Assembly: GCA_017480485.1 (NCBI GenBank)
Contig: JAFVAN010000035.1
Location: 1 to 64,000 of the forward strand
DNA length: 64,000 nucleotides
Origin: Ruminococcus sp.
Lineage (GTDB): Bacteria > Bacillota_A > Clostridia > Oscillospirales > Ruminococcaceae
Reading direction: 5' to 3'
The position numbers and the translations under genes are program-made. The notes below the pieces were generated by a model. It worked only from the letters and a program-made list of their open reading frames with translations, did no database searches and was not told the origin of the DNA. Of this stretch, positions 42,143-49,773 are shown one piece after another (within the stretch, counting starts at the first letter, position 1; each line of letters starts with the position of its first letter).

Positions 42143-43805
42143 GACAAGGATGACAGAGCTGGCGCGGCAGGCGTCGGAGGGCAGCAAGGAAGCCTTTTCG
42201 GAGCTCTACAGTGGGTGCAGCGGCCCGCTGAAAAAATATGTGATAAAGCTGGGGGCCGCCCCCGAGGAGGCCGAGGACGTGGTCTCCGCAGCCTTTGTGA
42301 AGGCCATGGAGAGCATTGCCTCTCTGCGGGAGCCCGCCTATTTCGACACGTGGCTGCACACCATAGCCAAGAACGAGTTCCTCTCACAGCGCAGCCGCGA
42401 GGGCCGCGCAGTCCGCGTTGACATCGGGGGAGAGGATGACACGAACGAGGGCGTTGACATCGCGGCCTATAACGAGAGTGCCGAGGAGGACACCCTGCTC
42501 CTGCCCGCCGACTACGCCGAGAACGAGGACGTAAAGCGCATAATCGCCGAGGCCGTCAACTCCCTCTCGGAGGAGCAGCGGGACACGGTGTTCCTCTACT
42601 ATTACGACGAGCTTACCACCTCGAAGATAGCCGAGCGCATGAATGTTCCCGAGGGCACGGTCAAGTCCCGGCTGAACTCCGCACGCTCATCCCTGCGCAG
42701 GCGCCTCGACAAGCTGCAAAGGCAGGGCGTTGCCCTTTGTGCCGTGCCTATGGGCAGTATCCTTGCGTTTGCAGAGAACAGCTCGGGCAAGGCGGCAGCC
42801 GCTACAGCCGCGACATCGGCGGCCGCCTCGGGAAAGATGATCGCCGCGGCGGTCATGGCCGTGGTAGTCGGAACGACCGGCACCCTGATCTACTTCAACG
42901 GCAGGAACAACAGATTGAAGGGCGACGACAGGCCGACAGATTCGCTTATCGTTGAAAGCATCGACGACAGCAGCAGGGACATGACGAGCACCACAACGAC
43001 AACAACGACCCCTGCCCCCGTGATAGAGCCCGAGGTAACGGAGGACGCTTCAAGCGAGGACTCCGCTCCCCCGACCACGACCACTCCCGCAACGACAGCG
43101 GCTCCTGCTGCGCCGAGGGGAACTGCGCCTGCGCAGACAGCGCAGGGGAATGATGTGCCTGCTCAGGAGGAAGAGAATACCCCTGCTGCTGTTCCTGCCG
43201 ATAACGTCAGCAGGAGCGTTCAGACCGAAGTGGTGAAAACGGAAGAATCAGAGAAAAAAGACAGCGCGGAATCAAAACGTTCAACGACTGGCTCGACCGC
43301 AGCTCCGGCAAGTGAAAAGCCAGAGCCCGAATTAGTTCTTGTTAGTATCGAACCTGTATTCGGAAGCGTAAGTTCGGGGTGGAATGTGATAGACGGTGCA
43401 GGGGAACCGATAGAAACGGGGCTGGATATGACCGCTGACGGTATCTCTTTGACCGCAAGAGGTGGTTTTTGGCTGAACTTCTCAAGTGTTTTAGGCGATG
43501 ACTGGAATACCTTTGAGGACATTGATACATCAGGCGCAAACCTAAATGTTATAATTGTACCGAAGAACGCTGTTGCAAAGGGAGATATGTTGTTTACGTA
43601 TGGAGATGATTCAATAATAGTTGAAGCTGATAAAGATTATTCGACCGATCAGAGAATCTCGGTTAAAATTGATTACAATGCTTTTTGGGGATCCTGTGGG
43701 AAATCTAACTGGGAATCTGGCTGTGGTACAATATTTCAAATTGGCAACTACAGCGGTGACGTGACGATATACGTTGATGGAGTTACCGGTCGTAAATACG
43801 TTTGA
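42135..43805 (+). CDS. sigma-70 family factor fused to a membrane helix and an extracytoplasmic domain
   Basis: A protein of 556 residues. Residues 8-90 are sigma region 2 (FSELYSGCSGPLKKYVIKLG, AEDVVSAAFVKAMES, YFDTWLHTIAKN). Residues 135-190 are region 4 with the helix-turn-helix TTSKIAERMNVPEGTVKSRL. A membrane helix follows (about 235-254), then a linker rich in Thr, Pro and Glu to about residue 400, and a beta-rich C-terminal domain with SGWNVIDGAGEPIET, GGFWLNFSS, FWGSCGKSNWES and VTIYVDGVTG. ECF-type sigma regions followed by an apparent outer domain would make a membrane-tethered one-protein signalling system. The outer domain resembles a carbohydrate-binding beta sandwich only by impression. 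From about 43230 the DNA is clearly more AT-rich than before. Confidence 0.8.
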   Translation: MDKTRMTELARQASEGSKEAFSELYSGCSGPLKKYVIKLGAAPEEAEDVVSAAFVKAMESIASLREPAYFDTWLHTIAKNEFLSQRSREGRAVRVDIGGEDDTNEGVDIAAYNESAEEDTLLLPADYAENEDVKRIIAEAVNSLSEEQRDTVFLYYYDELTTSKIAERMNVPEGTVKSRLNSARSSLRRRLDKLQRQGVALCAVPMGSILAFAENSSGKAAAATAATSAAASGKMIAAAVMAVVVGTTGTLIYFNGRNNRLKGDDRPTDSLIVESIDDSSRDMTSTTTTTTTPAPVIEPEVTEDASSEDSAPPTTTTPATTAAPAAPRGTAPAQTAQGNDVPAQEEENTPAAVPADNVSRSVQTEVVKTEESEKKDSAESKRSTTGSTAAPASEKPEPELVLVSIEPVFGSVSSGWNVIDGAGEPIETGLDMTADGISLTARGGFWLNFSSVLGDDWNTFEDIDTSGANLNVIIVPKNAVAKGDMLFTYGDDSIIVEADKDYSTDQRISVKIDYNAFWGSCGKSNWESGCGTIFQIGNYSGDVTIYVDGVTGRKYV

Positions 43806-43820
43806 TATTATCATTATACC

Positions 43821-43852
43821 AAAAAAGGCTATCCTCACGGATAGCCTTTTTT
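43821..43852. terminator. bidirectional hairpin terminator
   Basis: AAAAAAGGCTATCC and GGATAGCCTTTTTT pair around TCAC. It separates the convergent sigma and mannanase genes. Confidence 0.92.
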
Positions 43853-43861
43853 ATTCTCACA

Positions 43862-44911
43862 TCATCCGAAGACCGAGCACTTCTCGCTGGTCTCCTTGAT
43901 GCCGTTCTCGCCGTTTACAAGCACCTCGCCCCATTCGGGAGAGAGCTCCAGACCGTCCCAGTCAAGGGCAAGGTCAAGGTATTCAACGCCGCCGCCGTTG
44001 CCCTTCCAGCTCCAGCCCAGCCAGCCGATGTCGTTCTCCTCGCAGTATTTCATGATGTAGGCCTCGTCCACGTCGCCGTCCGAGTGGTTGTAGCCGAACT
44101 CTCCCACGCATACGCAGAGGTTCTGGTCGGTAACGCCTGTCAGGTTCTCCTCGATCTTCTGGGGGGTGCCTCCCGCCGAGCCGTACATATGGATGGAAAA
44201 CATGGTGTTTCTGTCGGGGTCGGATTCAAAGACCTCCATGCCCTTGTCCTTGATGCTCTTGCCGTACTGGCCCCAGCCTGCGGCGTCCACCATGATGGTG
44301 TTCTTTATCCCCGCCTCGCGCAGCTGGGGGATGACCTGCTTGTAGCCCTTGGCCCAGGTCTTGGTCTGCCACTGGCCCACCCATTCGTTTGCAATGTTAA
44401 GGATGACCCGGTCCTCGGTGCCTATCAGGGCGTCCTTGACCTCTATCCAGAAATCCGCCGCATTTTGCAGCCAGCTGATGTCGTCCTTGCCTGTGGCGTC
44501 GTGTACCTCAAGAATGACCACCATGTCCCGCAGGGTGCAGGTCTCGATAAGGGTCGAGATGGTGTCGGCGGAGTCCCGCTTCCACTGGTCGCCGTCCGCC
44601 AGCACTATGCGCACAACGTTGGCGCCCGTCTTCGAGATGGCGTCAAGGGCGTAAACGTCCTCTCCCGCAAACCAGCTGTGGGCGTGGTTAATGCCCCGCA
44701 TAACAAATTCGTTGCCGTTGGCGTCAAGCAGCTTTGTGCCGTCTACCTTGAAGCCCTCCACGGGGGTCTTCTCTGTGGGGTTCTCCTCCTGCTGGGCGCT
44801 TATGTCCTCCCGCGAGGAGGTGGCCACCGTCTCGCTGCCGGAGCTGTCAGACCCGCCGCAGCCCGCCAGCATCAGCGCCGATAAGAATAATACCGCAAGT
44901 TGTTTTTTCAT
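43862..44911 (-). CDS. GH5 family lipoprotein, probable beta-mannanase (GH5_8-like)
   Basis: A protein of 349 residues; lipobox LAGC (Cys18), a Ser/Glu linker to about residue 50, then a GH5 barrel. FVMRGINHAHSWFAGE is typical of the bacterial mannanase subfamily 8. ILNIANEWVGQW carries the acid/base Glu, and CVGEFGYNHSD the nucleophile Glu; IHMYGSAGG lies between them. It would be tethered to the outer membrane face and cleave mannan. The SD GGGAGG stands 5 bases before the ATG, and the gene begins 16 bases after the stop of proA on the same strand, so it may share the proBA transcript. Confidence 0.85.
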   Translation of the reverse strand: MKKQLAVLFLSALMLAGCGGSDSSGSETVATSSREDISAQQEENPTEKTPVEGFKVDGTKLLDANGNEFVMRGINHAHSWFAGEDVYALDAISKTGANVVRIVLADGDQWKRDSADTISTLIETCTLRDMVVILEVHDATGKDDISWLQNAADFWIEVKDALIGTEDRVILNIANEWVGQWQTKTWAKGYKQVIPQLREAGIKNTIMVDAAGWGQYGKSIKDKGMEVFESDPDRNTMFSIHMYGSAGGTPQKIEENLTGVTDQNLCVCVGEFGYNHSDGDVDEAYIMKYCEENDIGWLGWSWKGNGGGVEYLDLALDWDGLELSPEWGEVLVNGENGIKETSEKCSVFG

Positions 44912-44927
44912 ATTCGCCTCCCGAGGC

Positions 44928-46181
44928 TCAGCCTCTTATCTGTCCGTTGCCTGTTACGATGTACTTCATTGTGGTGAGCTCCCTGAGACCCATGGGCCCC
45001 CTTGCGTGGAGCTTCTGTGTGGATATGCCTATCTCTGCCCCAAGGCCGAACTCCTCGCCGTCCGTAAAGCGGGTGGAGCAGTTGACATAAACGCAGGCGG
45101 CGTCTATCCTCTTCTGGAACTCCTGCGCCGCAAAGACGCTGTCTGTCACGATGCACTCCGAGTGTCCCGTGGTGTATTTCTGGATGTGGCTTATGGCCTG
45201 CAGCAGGTCGTCCACCACCCTGACCGCAAGAATGTAGTCGCCGAACTCCGTGGCGTAGTCGTCCTCGTCGGCGGGGACAACGTTCTTTGCCCCAAGTATC
45301 ATCCTCGTCAGCTCGCAGCCCCGGAGCTCAACATTGTGCTCGTCCAGCCGCTGCTTCATCATCGGCAGGAATTCGTCCGCCACGTCGCGGTGAACGAGGA
45401 CGGTCTCGATGGCGTTGCACACCGACGGCCGCTGGGTCTTGCCGTTGTCAACGATCTCCAATGCCATTTTCAGGTCCGCCGAGTCGTCAACATAAACATG
45501 GCAGTTGCCCGTGCCCGTCTCGATAACGGGGATGGTGGCATTTTGCACCACAGCCTTGATGAGCTGTGCGCCGCCTCTGGGGATGAGCACGTCGATAAGG
45601 CCGTTGGCCCGCATCATGTCGTTGGCAATGCCCCTGTCGGGGTCCTCTACCAGCTGGATGACGTCCGCAGGCAGCCCCGCGGTCTCTACGGCCTTTCTCA
45701 TAAGCGCCGCCAGCATCTTGTTGGAGTTCATGGCCTCCTTGCCGCCCCGCAGGATAACGCAGTTGCCGCTCTTTAGGCACAGCGCCGCCGCGTCAACGGT
45801 CACGTTGGGCCTGGCCTCGTAGATCATGCCGATGACGCCCATAGGCACCCTTATCTTCTTGATGTTCATGCCGTTGGGCCTTGTGCTGCCGCCGATGACC
45901 TCACCCACCGGGTCGTCAAGGGCCACAAGCTTCTCGCAGGCCGCCGCAATGTTTTCAATGCGCTTTTCGTCCAGCCTCAGCCTGTCCTGTAATGAAAGCG
46001 ACATATTACGCCTTCTGCCGTTCTCCAGGTCCAGGGCGTTGGCCTCTACTATCTTTGGAGCGCAGCGCCTCAGGATGTGCGCTATCTCCAGCAGGGCGTC
46101 GTTCTTCTGTGCGGTGGAAGCGCTCGCCAGCTCAGTCTTGCAGGCCTGTGCGCGCTGCCCCAGTGTGTCGATGTAACCCAT
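44928..46181 (-). CDS. proA: glutamate-5-semialdehyde dehydrogenase (gamma-glutamyl phosphate reductase)
   Basis: A protein of 417 residues, full family length. It reduces gamma-glutamyl phosphate with NADPH, the second step of proline synthesis. RVPMGVIGMIYEARPNVTVD is the family hallmark. The catalytic Cys is in PSVCNAIETVLVH and LGAEIGISTQKLHARGPMGL closes the protein. GGAGGGAATCTT precedes the ATG. It follows proB after 81 bases, a gap that contains part of repeat type C (46199-46230). Confidence 0.97.
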   Translation of the reverse strand: MGYIDTLGQRAQACKTELASASTAQKNDALLEIAHILRRCAPKIVEANALDLENGRRRNMSLSLQDRLRLDEKRIENIAAACEKLVALDDPVGEVIGGSTRPNGMNIKKIRVPMGVIGMIYEARPNVTVDAAALCLKSGNCVILRGGKEAMNSNKMLAALMRKAVETAGLPADVIQLVEDPDRGIANDMMRANGLIDVLIPRGGAQLIKAVVQNATIPVIETGTGNCHVYVDDSADLKMALEIVDNGKTQRPSVCNAIETVLVHRDVADEFLPMMKQRLDEHNVELRGCELTRMILGAKNVVPADEDDYATEFGDYILAVRVVDDLLQAISHIQKYTTGHSECIVTDSVFAAQEFQKRIDAACVYVNCSTRFTDGEEFGLGAEIGISTQKLHARGPMGLRELTTMKYIVTGNGQIRG

Positions 46182-46198
46182 AAGATTCCCTCCGTTTA

Positions 46199-46230
46199 TT
46201 TTAATTCCCCCACCGTCTCTCGGGGGAGGC
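46199..46230. repeat. partial repeat type C
   Basis: TTTTAATTCCCCCACCGTCT followed by CTCGGGGGAGGCAG matches the first part of the elements at 22363 and 34195, here with an inner hairpin, in the proB-proA gap. Confidence 0.5.
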
Positions 46231-46262
46231 AGTATGTCCTTGTGAATAGCCGCAATACAGAT

Positions 46263-47048
46263 TTATTGCTGCTTTGCCTTGAACAGCGTTCCCGCGCCGC
46301 CCTCGAAAATCTTGTAAAGGTTGTCGGGGTATCTGCCGTTGACGATGACCATGTCGATGCCGTGAGAGTTTGCTATCTCTGCGGCGGAGATCTTGGTCCT
46401 CATGCCGCCTGTGCCGAGCTTCGAGCCCGCGCCTCCCGCAAGCTCCTTTATCTCGTCCGTTATCTCGTAGACCACGGGGATGAGCTTTGCTTCCTCGTTT
46501 TCTCTGGGGTCGGAGTCGTAGAGCCCGTCGATGTCGGACATTATAATAAGCATATCGGCATTCACCAGTGTCGCCACCGTGGCCGCAAGGGAGTCGTTCT
46601 CTCCCACCTCCAGCTCCAGCTCGTCAATGGCCACAGTGTCGTTCTCGTTCACTATGGGTATGACGTTGTGGGCCAGCAGCTCCTCAAGGGCGTTCTGAAC
46701 GTTTATCCTCCTGTCCTCCAGCAGAACGTATTTGGTCAGCAGCACCTGCGCTACGTTCAGGCTGTAGTTGGAAAACAGCTTGTCATAAAAATACATCAGC
46801 TCGCACTGGCCGATGGCGGCGCAGGCCTGCTTCAAGGGGGTCTCCTTGGGGCGCTCCGTAAGGTTCAGCTTGGCCATACCAAGGCCCACGGCCCCCGAGG
46901 ACACGATAAGCAGCTCGTTGCCCGCGTTGTGCAGGTCCGCCAGATTTCTCACCAGCCGCTCGATGCGCCTGATGTTCAGCTTTCCCGTCTTGTGCGTCAG
47001 CGTGGAGGTCCCCAGCTTGACGACTATCCTTTTTCTTTCCTCACTCAT
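46263..47048 (-). CDS. proB: glutamate 5-kinase, short form without PUA domain
   Basis: A protein of 261 residues that phosphorylates glutamate with ATP, the first step of proline synthesis. VVKLGTSTLTHKTG is the ATP phosphate loop, VSSGAVGLGMAKL and NENDTVAIDEL bind glutamate, and GTGGMRTKISAAEIA is the conserved amino-acid kinase end. The C-terminal PUA domain of the E. coli enzyme is missing, as in many Firmicutes. Upstream (47081-47112) an ATCATTCGG / CCGAATGAT hairpin separates it from the NUDIX gene. Confidence 0.96.
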   Translation of the reverse strand: MSEERKRIVVKLGTSTLTHKTGKLNIRRIERLVRNLADLHNAGNELLIVSSGAVGLGMAKLNLTERPKETPLKQACAAIGQCELMYFYDKLFSNYSLNVAQVLLTKYVLLEDRRINVQNALEELLAHNVIPIVNENDTVAIDELELEVGENDSLAATVATLVNADMLIIMSDIDGLYDSDPRENEEAKLIPVVYEITDEIKELAGGAGSKLGTGGMRTKISAAEIANSHGIDMVIVNGRYPDNLYKIFEGGAGTLFKAKQQ

Positions 47049-47144
47049 TTTTCTTTCCAGCTTTCCTTATAGTAAATGTATCATTCGGTATTGAATCTTC
47101 CGCCGAATGATTTATTATTGTCTTGCGGAACGACGCACCCTATA

Positions 47145-47666
47145 TTAGGGCATCTTTTCGCCAAAAATGTCCGGGTATACTGCCTTCAGCCGCTGATAAA
47201 CAAAGGGGATGAAATCCCCCGCCTTTGCCATCTGCTCGATCTCGCCGGGATATACCAGACGACAGGCGATGGTCTCGCCCTGCTGCAGGGTTATCTCTTC
47301 CTCGTGGAAATCCGCACGGAACAGGTAGAACAGCACGATGTGGCCGTGGTGGGGCGTCTTGATGACCAGCTGCCCCCGATAGTCCAGCGCCTCGGGAAGG
47401 GCGGTCAGGCCCGTCTCCTCTCTGAGCTCCCGCACGGCGCCCTGTAAGGGAGTCTCTCCCGCAACAACAGAGCCCTCGGTGACCTCCCAGAGGCCGCCGT
47501 ATTTCTTTAAATAATCCCGCTGGGTGATGAGGACCTTGCCCTCATAATTCACCGCCAGCACCGTCACAACAGGATGATATTTCCCGCTTGGCATCGGCTC
47601 GCCGCGTTCGTGCAGCTGGCCCAGGGGGTTCAGCTTTTCATCGTAAAGGTCAAACAGCTCGGGCAT
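47145..47666 (-). CDS. NUDIX hydrolase
   Basis: A protein of 173 residues. The complete NUDIX box GSVVAGETPLQGAVRELREE followed by TGL matches G-x5-E-x7-REUxEExGU. The N-terminus (ELFDLYDEKLNPLGQLHERG) is typical of the isopentenyl-diphosphate-isomerase-like / YfcD group of NUDIX proteins. The start lies at the stop of the dehydrogenase gene, so the two are co-translated. The substrate is not predictable beyond a diphosphate compound. Confidence 0.9.
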   Translation of the reverse strand: MPELFDLYDEKLNPLGQLHERGEPMPSGKYHPVVTVLAVNYEGKVLITQRDYLKKYGGLWEVTEGSVVAGETPLQGAVRELREETGLTALPEALDYRGQLVIKTPHHGHIVLFYLFRADFHEEEITLQQGETIACRLVYPGEIEQMAKAGDFIPFVYQRLKAVYPDIFGEKMP

Positions 47667-47667
47667 C

Positions 47668-48636
47668 TCACACTCTCCTGTTCACAACATTTATGGGCGC
47701 GCCCTGCTTCCAGGCCGAAAGATTCTCGGCCACCCGCTCCAGCAGGCGCTCTCTGGTCTCCCGAGGGGCCCAGGCAACGTGAGGGGTCATCATGCAGTTC
47801 TTTGCCTGCCTGAGAGGGCAGTCCTCCCGCATGGGCTCGAAGGTAAGGGCGTCTATGCAGGCTCCCGCCAGCCTGTCTGCGTTTAATGCCTCCGTCAGGG
47901 CCTGCTCGTCGATAAGGCCGCCTCGTGCGGTGTTAACAAGCAGGGCGGTGGGCTTCATCAGCGCCAGCGTCTCAGCGTTCATCATCTTAGTGTTCTCGGC
48001 GTTCAGCGGGCAGTGAAGGCTCACGATATCGCTCTCCCGCAGCAGCTCCGCGAGGGACAGACAGGGCGTGCCGTCAGTTACCCGACTTGGGGTGCGGGTG
48101 TGGGTGATGACCTTCATCCCGAAGGCACGGGCAAGCTCCGCCACCCTGCGACCTATGGAGCCGTAGCCCACTATGCCCATGGTCTTTCCCGCCAGCTCGC
48201 AGGTGGGGATGCCGAAGTAGGTGAAAAGCTTGTAGTTCACCCAGTCGCCCCTGTCAACGGTGGCGGCGTATTCCCCTATCCTGTTGCAGTATTCAAGTAT
48301 CATCGCGAAGGTGTGCTGGGCCACGGCGTCGGTGGAGTAGCTGGGAACATTGCATACAACTGCCCCCGCCCTGTCGGCGGCCTCAAGGTCAACATTGTTG
48401 TAGCCCGTGGCAAAGAGCCCGACGTATTTCAGGTTAGGGCAGGCAGCAAAGACCTCCTCGGTTATCAGGCACTTGTTGCAGATAACAGCGTCGGCGTCCC
48501 CGATGTGGGCGGCCACCCGGTCATTGGGGGTGTAGCCGAAGACCTGCGCCTCGCCAAGGGCGGTTATGCCCTCCAGTGATACGTCGTTGCGGGTCACGGT
48601 CTCAGAGTCAAGAATAACTATTTTAATATCCTTCAT
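47668..48636 (-). CDS. D-isomer-specific 2-hydroxyacid dehydrogenase
   Basis: A protein of 322 residues from the ATG at 48636 (GAGGCGG before it). A longer reading to 48672 would overlap the upstream gene. The NAD-binding fold is marked by GIVGYGSIGRRVAE (about 148-161). The catalytic residues fit the family: Arg in NTARGGLIDE, Glu shortly after, and His in MTPHVAWAPRE. ATGYNNVDLEAADRAG is typical of the glycerate dehydrogenase (HprA-like) branch. It sits between a small membrane protein gene (7-base gap) and the NUDIX gene. Confidence 0.93.
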   Translation of the reverse strand: MKDIKIVILDSETVTRNDVSLEGITALGEAQVFGYTPNDRVAAHIGDADAVICNKCLITEEVFAACPNLKYVGLFATGYNNVDLEAADRAGAVVCNVPSYSTDAVAQHTFAMILEYCNRIGEYAATVDRGDWVNYKLFTYFGIPTCELAGKTMGIVGYGSIGRRVAELARAFGMKVITHTRTPSRVTDGTPCLSLAELLRESDIVSLHCPLNAENTKMMNAETLALMKPTALLVNTARGGLIDEQALTEALNADRLAGACIDALTFEPMREDCPLRQAKNCMMTPHVAWAPRETRERLLERVAENLSAWKQGAPINVVNRRV

Positions 48637-48643
48637 GTCCGCC

Positions 48644-49048
48644 TCACTCGTCCTCGTCGAAGGCGTTCTCAACCATCCGCTCCTCGCGGTCCTTTTCGGC
48701 AGAGACGGCAGCCTTGGCCTTTTCCTCGGCCTCCTTGCGGGCAGCCTCCTTCTTTTTCTCCTCGGCCTTCACCTTTTTGGCGTAGCCGATGTAGAAATAC
48801 ACCGCAGCCCCCAGCAGCAATATCTCCGCCACCCCAAGGCAGGCGATGGCTGCGGGGCTGGTCCAGTATTGGGTGATGATGGTGGCATCAACGGCGAACA
48901 TTATGAGCATATAGTGCAGCGAGCCCCGCCTGTAATAAAGCGCCAGGTACACCAGCGTTGCAATAACGCAGAAAACAAAGTGCGCCCCCAGCGGCAGCGG
49001 CGTGTAAACGCTTTTAAGGGTCTGCTGCTCTGCAAGTATATCAAACAT
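48644..49048 (-). CDS. small membrane protein of unknown function
   Basis: A protein of 134 residues with three hydrophobic segments (about 20-38, 46-62 and 70-90), then a charged helix rich in Lys, Glu and Ala (residues 92-125) and an acidic end (FDEDE). The charged tail is probably cytoplasmic and a coiled coil. It is the first gene of the run that continues with the dehydrogenase, NUDIX, proB and proA genes. No family recognised. Confidence 0.65.
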   Translation of the reverse strand: MFDILAEQQTLKSVYTPLPLGAHFVFCVIATLVYLALYYRRGSLHYMLIMFAVDATIITQYWTSPAAIACLGVAEILLLGAAVYFYIGYAKKVKAEEKKKEAARKEAEEKAKAAVSAEKDREERMVENAFDEDE

Positions 49049-49086
49049 AAGATGTCAGTTCCTTTCCGATAAGTCATACACTATTT

Positions 49087-49115
49087 ACTATAGCACATTT
49101 TTTGGAATTTTACAA
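49087..49115 (-). promoter_or_regulatory. promoter of the membrane protein / dehydrogenase / NUDIX run
   Basis: On the minus strand TTGTAA (49115-49110), 17 bases, TATAGT (49092-49087). Confidence 0.8.
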
Positions 49116-49139
49116 GGGCTTTTAAACAATTTGCCGCAG

Positions 49140-49400
49140 CTTTGCCAAGAAAGAGCAGTATTCGGTCTGAAATGAAATCTCCCCCCCCGCAGGGGCGGAG
49201 ACCAAATAACTTGCGCCTACGGAAAAATTTTTCTCAAAAACACTAACCATTTCCGCCGACCTCTGCACTAATAGACAGAAGGGCAGGGAAGAACAGGCCC
49301 GGGAGGCAGAAAAAGAAGCAAGAAAAACAAAGATCCGCACCGCAGGCGCACCTTGTTTAGCCTTTATGAGGCGCAGCGTTCCAACTTCTGTCAAATATAT
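49140..49400. other. intergenic stretch with a degraded palindrome copy, no gene seen
   Basis: AAGAAAGAGCAGTATTCGGT at 49148 is the inverse of the flank of the hairpin at 9130-9170; the palindrome itself is damaged here (AAATCTCCCCCCCCGC). The rest is unassigned. Confidence 0.5.
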
Positions 49401-49410
49401 TCAGCTATGC

Positions 49411-49439
49411 TTGAAATAATAAAGGAGAGATGCTATAAT
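49411..49439 (+). promoter_or_regulatory. promoter of the sigma-factor remnant
   Basis: TTGAAA at 49411-49416, 17 bases, TATAAT at 49434-49439, an intact sigma-A promoter. Confidence 0.85.
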
Positions 49440-49476
49440 GTTAAACAGAGAAGAAAAAAAGAGCGGAGGTAAGGGT

Positions 49477-49707
49477 ATGAAGGAGAGCAATGACCTTGTG
49501 GCGCGGGCCAAGGCGGGGGATTTCAAGAAAAAGTCAGGCGCCCACCAGCGGGTCATCGCAGAAGAGATAAACTCCCTCAAGGACGACCACCGAGAGGCGC
49601 TGATGCTCTACTACTACGAAAACAAAAGCGTGGGCGAGATCCTCTTCGACGGCGTAGTTACCCTTGACCCCACCACCTATAATGTCCTTACATATTCCGT
49701 TTCATAA
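49477..49707 (+). pseudogene. internally deleted sigma-70 factor remnant
   Basis: A 76-residue reading from the ATG at 49477 (GGAGG seven bases upstream). MKESNDLVARAKAGDF matches the very start of a sigma region 2. It then jumps to RVIAEEINSLKDDHREALML and YYYENKSVGEI, the start of region 4; compare IIAEAVNSLSEEQRDTVFLYYYDEL in the factor at 42135. The core of region 2 and the helix-turn-helix are missing, and an unrelated tail (LFDGVVTLDPTTYNVLTYSVS-like) ends it. Promoter, SD and terminator are intact, so a small protein could still be made. Deletion remnant is the simplest reading. Confidence 0.65.
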
Positions 49708-49716
49708 CTCATATTC

Positions 49717-49761
49717 AAAAAAGCGGTACCTCGCCCCACAGTGGGAGAGGTACCGCTTTTT
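49717..49761. terminator. bidirectional hairpin terminator, GGTACCTC type
   Basis: AAAAAGCGGTACCTC-CCCAC pairs with GTGGGAGAGGTACCGCTTTTT. It serves both the sigma remnant and the minus-strand C39-like gene. Confidence 0.88.
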
Positions 49762-49773
49762 GGGTCAAACTCC

